Both the position numbers and the translations under genes were made by a program. Below are positions 13,301 through 25,300 of a stretch of DNA of 64,000 nucleotides, in pieces; position 1 is the first letter of the stretch; each line of letters opens with the position of its first letter. A model generated the notes under the pieces. The model was not told the DNA's origin, did no database searches, and worked only from the letters and a program-made list of their open reading frames with translations. Where the stretch lies: NCBI GenBank assembly GCA_027574665.1, contig CM050656.1, forward strand, positions 15,575,501 through 15,639,500. The letters run 5' to 3'. Origin of the DNA: Rhynochetos jubatus (lineage: Eukaryota; Chordata; Aves; Eurypygiformes; Rhynochetidae).

Positions 13301-16300
13301 ATATGATCAGAGGGCTGGAGCACCTCTCCTGTGGGGACAGGCTGAGAAGGAATTGGGCTTGTTCAGCCTGGAGAAGAGAAGGCTCCAGGGAGACCTTATA
13401 GCAACTTCCAGTACCTGAAGGGGCCTACAAGGAAGGTGGAAGGGGACATTTTACAAGGGCCTGTAGTGACAGGACAAGGGGTAACAGGTTTAAATTGAAA
13501 GTGGATAGAAGATTAGATATCAGGAAGAAATCCTTCCTGGGGAGGGTGGTGAGGCACTGGCACAGGTTGCCCAGAGAAGCTGTGGATGCCCCATCCCTGG
13601 AAGTGTTCCAGGCCAGGCTGGGTGAGGCTTTGAGCAACCTGGTCTAGTGGAGGGTGTCCCTGCCCATGGCAGGGGGTTTGGAACTAGATGATCTTTAAGG
13701 TCCCTTCCAACACAAACCATTCTATTGTGTGCCTTCTCTAAATCTGCTCTTCGTTGTCAGTTTAGGAAGCAAAGTTAAATTCCCCTGTGTCCTAGGCAAT
13801 TGTGTTATGATTTTTTATAGACATCACACTGTTAAACAGGTGTTAAGTTTTATTCCAGTCGTGTCTTCATTTTTAGAAACAGGTAGTATACATAACTGTT
13901 TAAATCAGCTGTTAGAAACTGCATGAAACAAATGTAAATTAATTACCCTCAACTTGAGTCTTTGGATTTGCTGCCTATTGCTATATTGCCTTTTTTTTTT
14001 TTTTTTTTTTAATTTTACAAAGACTGTCTTCAGCTGCTAATGAGACATGCCTGTTCTTAAAAAAAAAAGTAAGGCAGAAGAAGTTTTGGGTTTCTGCTCA
14101 GCATGTCAAGCCTAGGCAAAAAGTCCAACGTAGAATCTTGCATTGTAATAACAGCTTTTTTAGCATTGGACAAAAATTATGTATCTTCAGCCTTGTACAG
14201 GCTCACCCCTGCTACTTGGAACAATAGGTTATAACCTCGACATGGAGTTTGTTGTTCTTCTTAGTTGTGGCATATTAATCATCACCGCCACTACCTTATG
14301 TTGGTAAAGTGCTCTACAAGACCTTGCATGGCAGCCGGCGGGTGCCATCACCTTCAGCTTTCAGAACAAGACGCATCTCTGTCCCCACCAGTTCTCAGTT
14401 CCCTAGAACCTGATTCAGCAGGCACTGCCTGACACTTCTGCAAGTGATTGCAAATGCTTTTGACAAATGTTAATTGGGAAAGCACTAGAAGGCTGGATGC
14501 ATTGTAATCAAAAGAAAATTACAGCAGTTTCACAAGATGTCAGGCAAGCACTTGCAGAACAGATCTGGGGATTTCAGTAGGTTTCGTAGTAACTGGCTAT
14601 GCTATGAGTTCAGCACAATTACACAGACTGTATTCAAGCAGTCAAGGAGACTGAAGAGAAGACATCTTCTGAAGAAGTTGCTCAGTTGTGAGCAAGGGAT
14701 GAAAGGGATGAAAGCATATCTTTGCATTTAGTCTTTGAAAACAGATCATGATGTTCACAAACTCCACTCTAAATTCGTATGAATAAAAAGATAAATTCAT
14801 ATTTGAGACTCCTAATATAACTGAAATATAATTGAAAAATTATTTTGAAGTAGTTGGTGTCTGCCAAACTAGTGAGAGTTAATCCTGTTCAAACACTAAC
14901 TTTAAGAACGTCTGCTGTCAGAAAGTGAGGCAGCTCTTTTTTGGTTTTTGTTTATGATTTAATTTTGAGAAGATGCATTGTCCAGTAAGTCAGAGCTCAA
15001 AGGCCTAGCAGAATTTAAAAAAAAGAAATATGCCACTTTTAATCCTAAAATTAGCTTCATTTATTTCTGTATCAGTTAGGATTTAAAAATTACTTTATAT
15101 GAGCTTATTTATTCTCAGCAGAAGGATCTGTGCTTTTATGTGCCTAAAAAAGCACCATGAACACTAATGAAGATTTGGAAATAATTAATGAAAACTGTTT
15201 CAGTTACATTGCTCACTAGCATTGTTTCAGCTGTTGCTCAGTATACATTTGAAGGTGATGAACAGGAATTCTGGACTGATACCTCCAGTAGCCTTAACTA
15301 GTATTATCTTTCCAAAGCCTCACGACCGTGGCACAGCTGGCTGGTCCTCAGCAGCACCAGCATTGCGTTCCCGACATGGGTCAGTGGGGTGAGTCCCAGG
15401 CAGAAGTGATTTGGCCTAAGCCCATCCTACTGTTTCATAAAAGATTAAACTTGGTACTTGTCACTGGCTTGAACGAGCTGTATCTTCATACCTGCTTTAT
15501 CAAAAAAGGATGTTAAGGCCCAAAATGTTTGAACACAAGAACACCATGTATATGCTAGAAGCTGCTTCTGTTTGGAGCTAATGGGCCACACTGCAGCTCT
15601 CTCAAGCAGGATGACTGCTGGGTAGGAAGATGTTATCATAATTATTTTCCTGGAAGGTGTGTAGTGACTTGTTTTTGGGTCTGTGTTTTTAAAAAATGGT
15701 CTCGTTAGTTACAGCCCACTGCCTTTGTTGTTAAAGCTGAACTGCACTGTTTACGGCATGCTGATTCAAACGATTCTGTCTATTGAGTTATTCCTGCTGT
15801 AAAAGTGATTAAGTAATCTTTAATTGCTTTGAGTGTGTTTGTTATGTACTGATAACTCACTAGTACTGCCTTTCAGCCTTTAGAAATGTAACTATCAATG
15901 TTTATTACGGAAGAGATTATTTGGAGAATGTGCTGAAACATCATACTGGTATGAGCTGGGAGTAAGGAGAAAAAAAACCCAGTCAAAGTTGTATCTTAAG
16001 CACACCAGAGAATCCTTTAAAACTACAGAACACTTAAAGAACTATTTTTTTTAATAATTCTGAAGTAATTTACTTTATTATTACTCTAATTTTCTCTGTG
16101 CAGTGCCTACCACAGCAGTGACAATAACTTCTTCAGCAGAGCTATACAAAACCACAGTGTCAACCACTAGCACTACATCACAGAAAGGTCCCATAAGCAC
16201 AACATTAGCTGGAGGAACAAAGGAAGGAAGCAGAGGACCCAAGCCACCGCCACCCGTTTCCACAACCAAAATTCCTCCTGTGACAAGTTTTTTCCCTTTG

Positions 16301-19300
16301 CCAGAGAGATTCTGTGAACCGACTGAGGCCAGGGGGATTAGCTGGCCTCAGACACAAAGAGGAATGATGGTTGAACGCCCTTGCCCCAAAGGAACACGAG
16401 GTATTGCCTTTAAAAATATATCTTGATTTCAAGCAGACATTTCAAAAGCAATGTGCTGCTCTCTCATGGTGAATTTTTCTTTAATCTCAAGCTGTCAGTC
16501 ACACGATTTTTTGTTACATGGAGAAAGCGGTATCTACAGGCAATGGTCAAGTTTTAATCTACAAACAGCATTTGAGCATAGCCACAATTACCTTGTGCAT
16601 GCGCTTTTGAGAATCCAGGTCAAATTTTAGGGCTTTGCTTGAGGACTGTTGTGAAATATGCTTACAGCTGCCTTTCTCATTAAGAGCTCCCCTCTGGATG
16701 AGCTCCAGGAAAAATCAAGGGCTTTTTGTTTGTTTGCAGAAAACGTCTGGTACTTTTCACTGACTTTTCTATTGCTGTTTGTAATCTGCATTATTTCCGT
16801 ACTTTTTTGTCAATTATTGTCAACTACTGCCATTAGCAGCATTCAGAATTTAACGTTGCTTAGGAGCACAGTGTAGCTGATTTTCTGAATGCATGCCGAA
16901 AAATGGTTTCCATTTCACTGTAGTTTTCTACATCTGTTGTAGGAACTGCCTCGTATCTCTGCGTGGTCTTAACAGGAACATGGAACACCAAAGGCCCTGA
17001 TCTTAGCAACTGCACCTCACACTGGGTAAATCAGCTGGCTCAGAAGGTTGGTTGAAACCTTTTAATCTGGTGTACACTGATGATTAAGGATTTTACCTCT
17101 GAGCATTAATAATTCAGTTTGTCAAAACCATCTTTATTACTCTGTTCATTTGAAGTAGAAGGAGTTGTGTGTACTTTGAGTGCAAGGCATTGGCCAATTG
17201 TTAGGTTCATATGTGCGTTTTGATACACTCTCCCTGTGAGTTAAATTCTTGTATTGGATCTGCTTACGTTTTCCTCACCATTTAAAGCAAAGTAGCTTTT
17301 CTTGTGTTCAAAAAACAAAAGCTGAGTTTGCTTAATAAATCTGATATTATAAATCACTCAGCAAAAACTGTGGTATGCAGCAAAGTTTTTTGGTTCAGGA
17401 AAAATTATACTGTAATAAATAGATTTTTGTCTGAGTGCATTAATAACAGTATGATTAGAGCGCAGAGCCACTTTCTGTGTTTTCCCTCCCTACTGAGATT
17501 TACTAAGTTTATGAAAACTGGATAATTTGTTGTCAGTACCAGGCTACTTGACTTTCAAATGCTGCAAGCAGTAGTATGAACAAATAGATTTCTTACTGTC
17601 TGATAACAGCAGTAAAGTAAAAGTGAGGATGAATAGAAAATCTAGCCCAAAAGTCCCAGTCTGATTTCTGGTTTTGATGGCTGTTAAGAACTGCTTTTGT
17701 GTGTCAGGGATCTAAGAACCTTTAATCTTCTGAGATAAAGAGAACGTTATTGGTCTCAATTAGTTGTAGATTTCAATGTATGTGCAAATGGTTATTTCAC
17801 CACAACAAAGGTACACGGGGAATTGGAATTAGGAGCCGCAAGCAGAACAAGAGACCCTGCTGAGATAATATAAATTGTCATTTCAGATCAGAAGTGGAGA
17901 AAATGCTGCTAGTCTGGCCAATGAACTGGCTAAACACACCAAAGGACCAGTCTTCGCTGGTGATGTTAGTTCATCGGTGAGGCTGATGGAGCAGCTCGTG
18001 GATATTTTGGACGCTCAGCTGCAGGAACTACGGCCCAGTGAAAAAGACTCTGCTGGAAGGAGTTATAACAAGGTACACACCTCCTCCCATCACGTCCTCC
18101 CAATGGGATAACCACTGCCCTTGGTTTTTTTATTTTTTTCCTTTCAGAAATACTAATCTATACTTTGTTCCTGCGTGCTTGTAGTTCTGGAATAAATACG
18201 TAAGAGAAAACAGCAGTAAATACACAGCGGAAAGTTGCAATTACCTTCTTTAGGGAATAAGATATAATTCACAATAGCTCACTGGTTCTAAAATACATAG
18301 CTGTGTCCCTTATTAAAATCTGGAATGCGTTACAACTAGTGTGAAAGAAATGGGCATTAGCTCTCAGAAATTGTCACAAATCAGCATGTTTATCCAGTGA
18401 TCCTTTTAACCCTGAACATGTAATAAAATCAGTGGGTTTCTGCATAGGTGCAGGGTTTTATTTCAGTCTGACTTCCTGCAGAATAATAGTACTTTCTTAG
18501 CCTTTTAAAGACGCCAGCATCCCTTATAATTGATCTTTATAAAAATGCCTTTTTTATAAAGACACATAGCTAAAACATGAATAAGTGTTTTCTCCGGAAT
18601 GATGTTCAGAGAAACATTTAGAGAAAATATATGTCTTTGTGGTTTAAAAACAAATCACAAGTGTTATTACCATTCCTCTTTTTCTCAGAGGAAATAATGT
18701 GTTTCTCAGCCTCTTCCTTGTGTCAGCTTAGTCAACAAGCTGCAAACGAAACAGTTTTTTAGCCTCCTGTAGAGAGAGTGCTCCATGCACTCCTCTGTTA
18801 TTTTGACAATTGTTTTATTTACAATCCCTAGCTACCTTTAAAAGAGTTTTCCCAGAGACAGTTCAAATGCCCACACAGGAATTTTCTCCTTTAACCTTTT
18901 CACACAAATCCCACCATTTGGGCAAGAATATCTGGGCACCTCTATAAAGGTAGGGGAAAAACATGTCCTGTATGATGTTTTTTTATAGTCATTGCTGGAC
19001 AGAAACTAGATTAATGTCCAGGCTGTAGTTCAAATTCAGGATCTGAAACACCAGAATAATTTTTTTTTATATTTCTGAAGCTTTCCAGAATGTGTCTAAC
19101 TTCTGATTTTCTTTTTTCTTACTAAAAAGCTCCAAAAACGAGAGAAGACATGCAGGGCTTACCTTAAGGTATCTCTCCTGTGCTGTCACCCTGCTTTCTC
19201 CCTGCTTCAGCAACCTGCCACGCTTTATCATCTTGCTGCATGATCCTATGTATTTCAGTCTTTGATAAATGTGTATTGTGCCCCATATCAACTGTACAAA

Positions 19301-22300
19301 TGTTGGCTTTGCACAGGTATAACACTCAAAAAAAAATTCAAGATGAAAGTTTATACCTCTCTTACCTCAACTTGTTCAAAACTAGAAGAGCAGAAATGGT
19401 TCTTATTTGAATTGGAAGTAACATCTCTCTCATAGTACAACTTTGGGTAGAGGAAAAAGCTGGCAACTTAAAAGAAATTACTTGAGCTTGGTAGTATTTT
19501 ATATCAAAGACTGTTCAGACTTAATTTGCTTGCATGAAAAATGTACCTTATACAGCCTGCTTTGTTCTTTGTGTATTCTTATACCTAGTAAATTCACTCT
19601 TTCTTACAGTTTTAAGAGTTGTTGTAAAGGCTAGATTCACTTACTTCAGAATAAATGTAAAGACAAACATTTCTCTAACTTTACTAGTAAAATGTGTGCC
19701 ACGTGTCCCATTAACCAGGCTGTATGGAAGGCATGTAACACATTGCTACCCGATTTTCAGTTTCTTTTCATCTGCTGTAGAATGATTGTCTGTAGTGGCC
19801 AGCACCTGCTCTGCGATACAATGCAAGTAATGCCACCTCGCGCCCGTGAAAAAGAAAAGAAAGTCCTAGAAAGATCATGTCTGGCTCTGAAAAATTTTAC
19901 TGCATATTTTTTCAAAGTTTCTTTTAAAAAACTGATTTTTACTTGTACCCTCTGAGATAAAATGTAAGAATGATTTTTTGAAAAGAACTTTGAAATACTC
20001 TGCAACATAATTAAATAATTCAGAGTCTTACTGAAGAGACATTTCTCTGTACAGGGCACTTCTGTCCCCAGGAAGGGGACAGGAGATGTCCAGTTATGCA
20101 AAAATTTGACAAAATGAGATAAAGACCTGCAGAGAAATTAACTTCTTAAATAATAACAATTGTAATAGGTTTTTATTAGAAAATATTTTTTAATAGTAAA
20201 GCAAAACCCAGGTGTGGGTAGACTGAGATTTCATACTTTGTTTTCAATAAAAAACATGAACATGAGGTTGCTCTGACTGCTGTGTCACAGGGTCCCCATG
20301 CATGGTCTTCCCACTACCTGCTCAGCTCTGTCTGAGAGGAGAGAACCCCTCAGAAATATTTCTGGGCAGGTGATCATTTTCCACAGGAAAAATGCAATTA
20401 GATTATCCCATAATAAATAAAAAGCATTTCATATTAATGAATGCATACCGTCAGCACTACATGGAGATACACAAGAAACCATAGCCCAACCTTAATTTCC
20501 GACTGGTGTCATTTTCTGTAGGTCTCAAATGGGCTTCTCTGCTTAGATAAGACTAATAAACCTCTTGAAATTACAAATCAAAAGCTGACTTACAATATGC
20601 AAATGAAGCAAGTTCCCACTTTGTGACAGAGGATTCATTTGTACCTCAGATTAGAGGCTCCAATCTGTATTTCTTGGTGACTAATGAATCTGGCCTCTGC
20701 AGACCAATTTCTGTTCCACTCTAGTTAATGGCTGCAGCAGTATCAGTGTGAGCATTTTGACTATTCTGTCTCCCATTAGAGAAAGAAAAAAGGCTTTAAT
20801 GCCACTTCGAAGTATCTTCCACCTGCCAGGAAGGTCACGGTGGCTCACAGTGCAGACAGAAAGAGGATATTAAAATGGATTAGGCTAATTAATCTTGCTG
20901 TGACAATAGCCTTGACCAACTTTTCCTATTCATTTATTTGTACAATACAGTATTCCAGACTGACATCTTTCTGTTTGTACAATGTGTTCTGTTTCCATTC
21001 CCAATGCTTTTAAATTGATCAAACAAATTATATATATGCTTAATGACACATTATGACTAGGTAAATGGCACAGAGTAAACAGGGTGTTTCAGCAATGCAT
21101 GGCGTACTCAATGCACAGCATATTCAATGCACAGCTACATTATGCATTAATGTAAGAGCCTGCCTTCAATTGATTAACTGATTACTGTGATTGATTGGAT
21201 TATTTTGTAAAAATAACGTAATCATGTCACTGAATTCTTCTTCTTCCTTATTTACTGTTACTATATATGCAGCTTAATGAACCTTAAAACATGATGATAG
21301 ACTTGTTACAAGAAAGGCTTTTTAAAATGGCAGCTTTATTCAGTTTTACAGTTTTGCCTTCACTGATAACAGGGACAGTCAGTGGACATCTTGTTTGCTC
21401 TATTGATTTCCTTTTTTAACTGACCTTTGTGCAGGAATGGGAGTTAGTAATCTTTTTAAGTATCTATGAACAGGTACAGGAACAGGAGGGGGAGTGAGAG
21501 TGGCCCAGGCTAATTTATATCCACTGAGTCAGCTTCATTTCATGCCTCCTGTAATAAAGAAGGCAGTTTGTCATCGACAAGTAGCTTATAGTGCTATGGC
21601 TGCATGAGTTGGACTAAGTTTCCAGAAGAGTATTTTTGTCATTTTAGCCTTAACTGCAGAATGCCAATTTTGGTGTTAGTACTTTTGAATAGAAGTTATA
21701 CATTTTGACATTAACTTTAAGATGAAAGCTTCAGGCAAAACTCATGGCATTTATTTTTACACTTTTCAGCACATTAATAAGACTGTCTTTATATCTGACA
21801 CGAGACGACTCAAATCTGCATGTTTACCTCTTAGAGACCACACAATGCTAGTGGCTAACTGCACTTCTATTAATGCTAATCCAGCAAGAGGATGGAAAAT
21901 ATTTTTATGTTGAAAGTAGTTTTCTAGTGCCATTAAATCACAGTAAATCATTCTGACAGTTAAGTATTATAATTGTCACCAGATAACTTTGGAAATTTTC
22001 CACAGCTCCCTAGGGCAATCAGACCTAATGATAGTTTTCTAATGAATGCAGGCAATTGTGGATACAGTGGACAACCTGCTCAGGCCTGAAGCTCTGGAGT
22101 CCTGGAAGGACATGAATTCATCAGAACAAGCCCATGCAGCCACAATGCTACTGGATACGTTAGAAGAAGGGGCTTTTGTCTTGGCTGATAATCTCTTAGA
22201 ACCAACTAGAGTCTCAATGCCCACAGAAAATATCGGTAAGTGAATTTCTTTTGCAGCATAATTTAAAGTGCTGTGCATTTGCACAGAATCAGGAAAAAGT

Positions 22301-25300
22301 ACTCCGGGTAGCTACGTGCTCTTTGAAAGCTGACCTGTGCAATGTTTGGTGGAAAGGTAAATGCTCCTAAGCAGGGGAGACATGCTATTCTTGTTTCGTT
22401 CTTCAAAATTAGCATTCTTCTTTAGTGTCATTAATACAGTGTAAAATGGAAAGTAGTTGATGTTGCAAAGTTGATTTACCACTGAAAAATCATTAGCGGA
22501 ACGTATGGATGTGAAGAGTGCTTAAATGGCAGAGTATGGATTTTTTGAGGTAACTGCTTTCTGTAGAGCTGCAGAAATGCTTTCCTGTTATATATAATCT
22601 GTTCCTAATGAATTTAAATTACTTTTTTTGCAATGTACTCTGCCAGTTAAATATTTTAGGCACTCAGAACACAGGCCAAATGTTTATATTAAACATGACT
22701 GCCTTCAGGTAAAAATGTGTTCAGTGAACTACATCTCCCATAATGCAGAATAGCTATGCTCCAGAGACTGCAAAATAGCTGAAGACAGTCGGAGCATGAT
22801 TTGGAATTTAAGTGGTGACAGAGAAATGAAGGGGTTTGGTATTAGAGATGTGCAAATATTGGTACATGGGATGTGTTAAAGCAGAAATCATTGCTGTGCA
22901 TAAAATTAAAATTCCATCATCTTATTAGATAGATGAATCTAGTCTCAGTGAAGTACAAGGAAGCTGCAAGTCTACTGATTTGAGGGGTACCGAGATGGAG
23001 ACTTGGAATAGACTGCAGAAATGAGACTTTTCACATTTCAATGTCTGCATATTTGTAACTGTAGAAGATGATTCTGCCTAGTTTTTAGTTTGAGTAGAAA
23101 GATACTGGAAAGGGATGGGGAAGGGTGTTACAGTCCATTATCAGGGTAACTGCACCAGTTGCTTCTGTAGGTATGTGGGTAGGATCACACAAAATCACTC
23201 TCAGGATGTACACGAGCAGTTCCACGGAGCTCAGTAGACTGACTGAACCATCATTTCTTGTGATCAGCTGACTTCAGGTCATAGTAACACTGATGCCTTG
23301 CATGTAGCTTAGAGAAAGAGAAATCATTCCCTAATTTCATATCTTTCATCGGTCTATAGTTTACACCTATAGTTAGACCAGTTTAATATGCAGATATTTG
23401 TCAACAGATTGACCACTCTGACTCCATATGATTTTACATAACCAAGGGAATCCAGCCTTTGATGGTAATCCTGTGAAAGCTTCCCAACATACAGTGTGTT
23501 ATAACATTAAAAGTTAAGTAGGGCTGATAGGCACCTAAGTTTTCAATTTAAATATTTTTTAGCAGAACCAATAAAATGGTTTCCTGCAAACCTTTATACA
23601 GAATTAGATTTAGACAGGAGAACAGAATTTATTTATTTTTTTTTAGTTACAAATACTGATTTAGCTAAGTACAGAGCATAAGTATACTTAGGTATTCATT
23701 TGCTGACTGATTTAGTAACTGTTTATATCTCAATCAATACTTAAAGTTCTGAATTTGTTAGCAGAGGATACCGCATAGTTGTTAAGAGCTTCAAAATTAA
23801 CTTTTTTTTGCAGTTTGTGTGATATTTTTAAGTGGATGTTTCGGAGGCACAAATTAAAACAGTTTGATGTCCTGTTATCACTATTAAAGTGCTGTCATTT
23901 AAGTAGTGTGCACTGAGTTTAGTTAAAGAAACAAACTCTGTGTTCTTGAAACATGCAGTACAGATCTGTCTTATGGTGGCAAATGAGGACAGCAGTGTGA
24001 GAAAACTAAATAAAGAGTGGGGGAAATATTGTAATCTGGCATATTGCAATCTGGCCAAGAGACTTTCTCTGCATTCCCCTTTTTTACTGATTTTTTTTTT
24101 TTTTTCCTCTGGTCTGCTTAGTTTTGGATGTTGCAGTGCTCATTACTGAGGGCCAGGTGCAGGACTTGAAATTTCCTCAGGGCAGTAAAGGAGGCAACTC
24201 GATTCAGCTCTCTGCAAGCACCGTGAAACAGAACAGCAGGAATGGTGAGTCTTGGGCACGGAGCACTGAAACTCCATTAACTTTATAAAGCCTACATTAC
24301 CTCCCCTAGTTAAAATAACAAAACAAAACGCAATAAAACTGCTCTGTGGTTTTTTCTTGAAGGCTGTGGGTACCTGGGTATTTTTGTTCAAATACAAAGC
24401 CTTAAAATGCCTGTCTGTTTACTGATGCTTTATTGTTGGTTCATTAGAGTACAGGTTGCTGTCTTTCTGCAGACGTCTGTGGCATGATGATGGGATTTTT
24501 TTTTTTTTTTTTTTTTTTTTGTAGGATTAGCAAAACTGGTTTTCATCATTTACAAAAGTTTGGGGCGTTTTCTCAGTACTGAAAATGCAACCATAAAGCT
24601 GGGCAGCGACTTTGCTGGGCGGAATAGCACGATTGCTGTCAACTCCCACGTCATTGCAGCCTCCATCAACAAGGAGTCCAGCCGGGTATACCTGACTGAT
24701 CCCGTGCATTTTACGCTGGAACACATTGATGTGAGTTATGCTAATGAATTAATGGGAAGGTCATAAAATCAGCAAGAGAGAAAAGCAATGCAGAAAAATA
24801 ACCTTTTTTTCCATTTGAATTTTAAATGTCGGACTAGGTCAGAGACACAAGCTTAGTTAAGTCTGTGAACATAAAATTAAATGAGGCTGGTTCAGTGATT
24901 ATTAGAACTTAAGTGTATTCTTAATGAAAGCTAATTCAGTAATCAACATGAAAATGTAAATGACTAATTTGTTTCTAACCGAAAATTAACTCTTACATTA
25001 GTAACAGGGTAGAAAATAACTGTTAAGATTCTTGACGGTCTGATGTAGCAAATTTTAATGACACTTTAACTTTTTACATTTATTTTGGTCCAAGTTCTGG
25101 AAGCCTGTACAAATCTTTAAAATGCATTTATTTAGTCAAGAATAAAGTCTTATATCTTGGTTTGTTATACTTTAAATTTGTGTATATTTTTTTCATGGTA
25201 ATTTATTTGATGCGGTTTTTTGCTTATTGGTTTGGTCCTTTCTGTTTTCATGCCTCACATGGGGAAAGTAAATAATCACTAGCATGACAGAGAAAATAGT

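Larger units (their letters stand above)
7884..16103 (+). other. ADGRL2: ADGRL2 intron, 8.2 kb
   Basis: This large intron holds an inverted pair of CR1 copies (12482-13726), a T20 tract (13991-14010) and a T/G-rich simple stretch near 10280-10350. The rest is AT-rich unique sequence in which I recognise nothing. It ends in CTCTGTGCAG before the stalk exon. Confidence 0.8.

Noticed and set aside
12482..13726. A single CR1 with a twin-primed 5' inversion.
   Set aside because: Both halves contain the same 3'-terminal region and their own terminal repeats. Twin priming would invert the 5' part only.
19757..20101. 114-codon minus-strand open frame in the GAIN intron.
   Set aside because: No domain recognised; low-complexity Phe/Ser/Lys-rich translation typical of AT-rich intron DNA.
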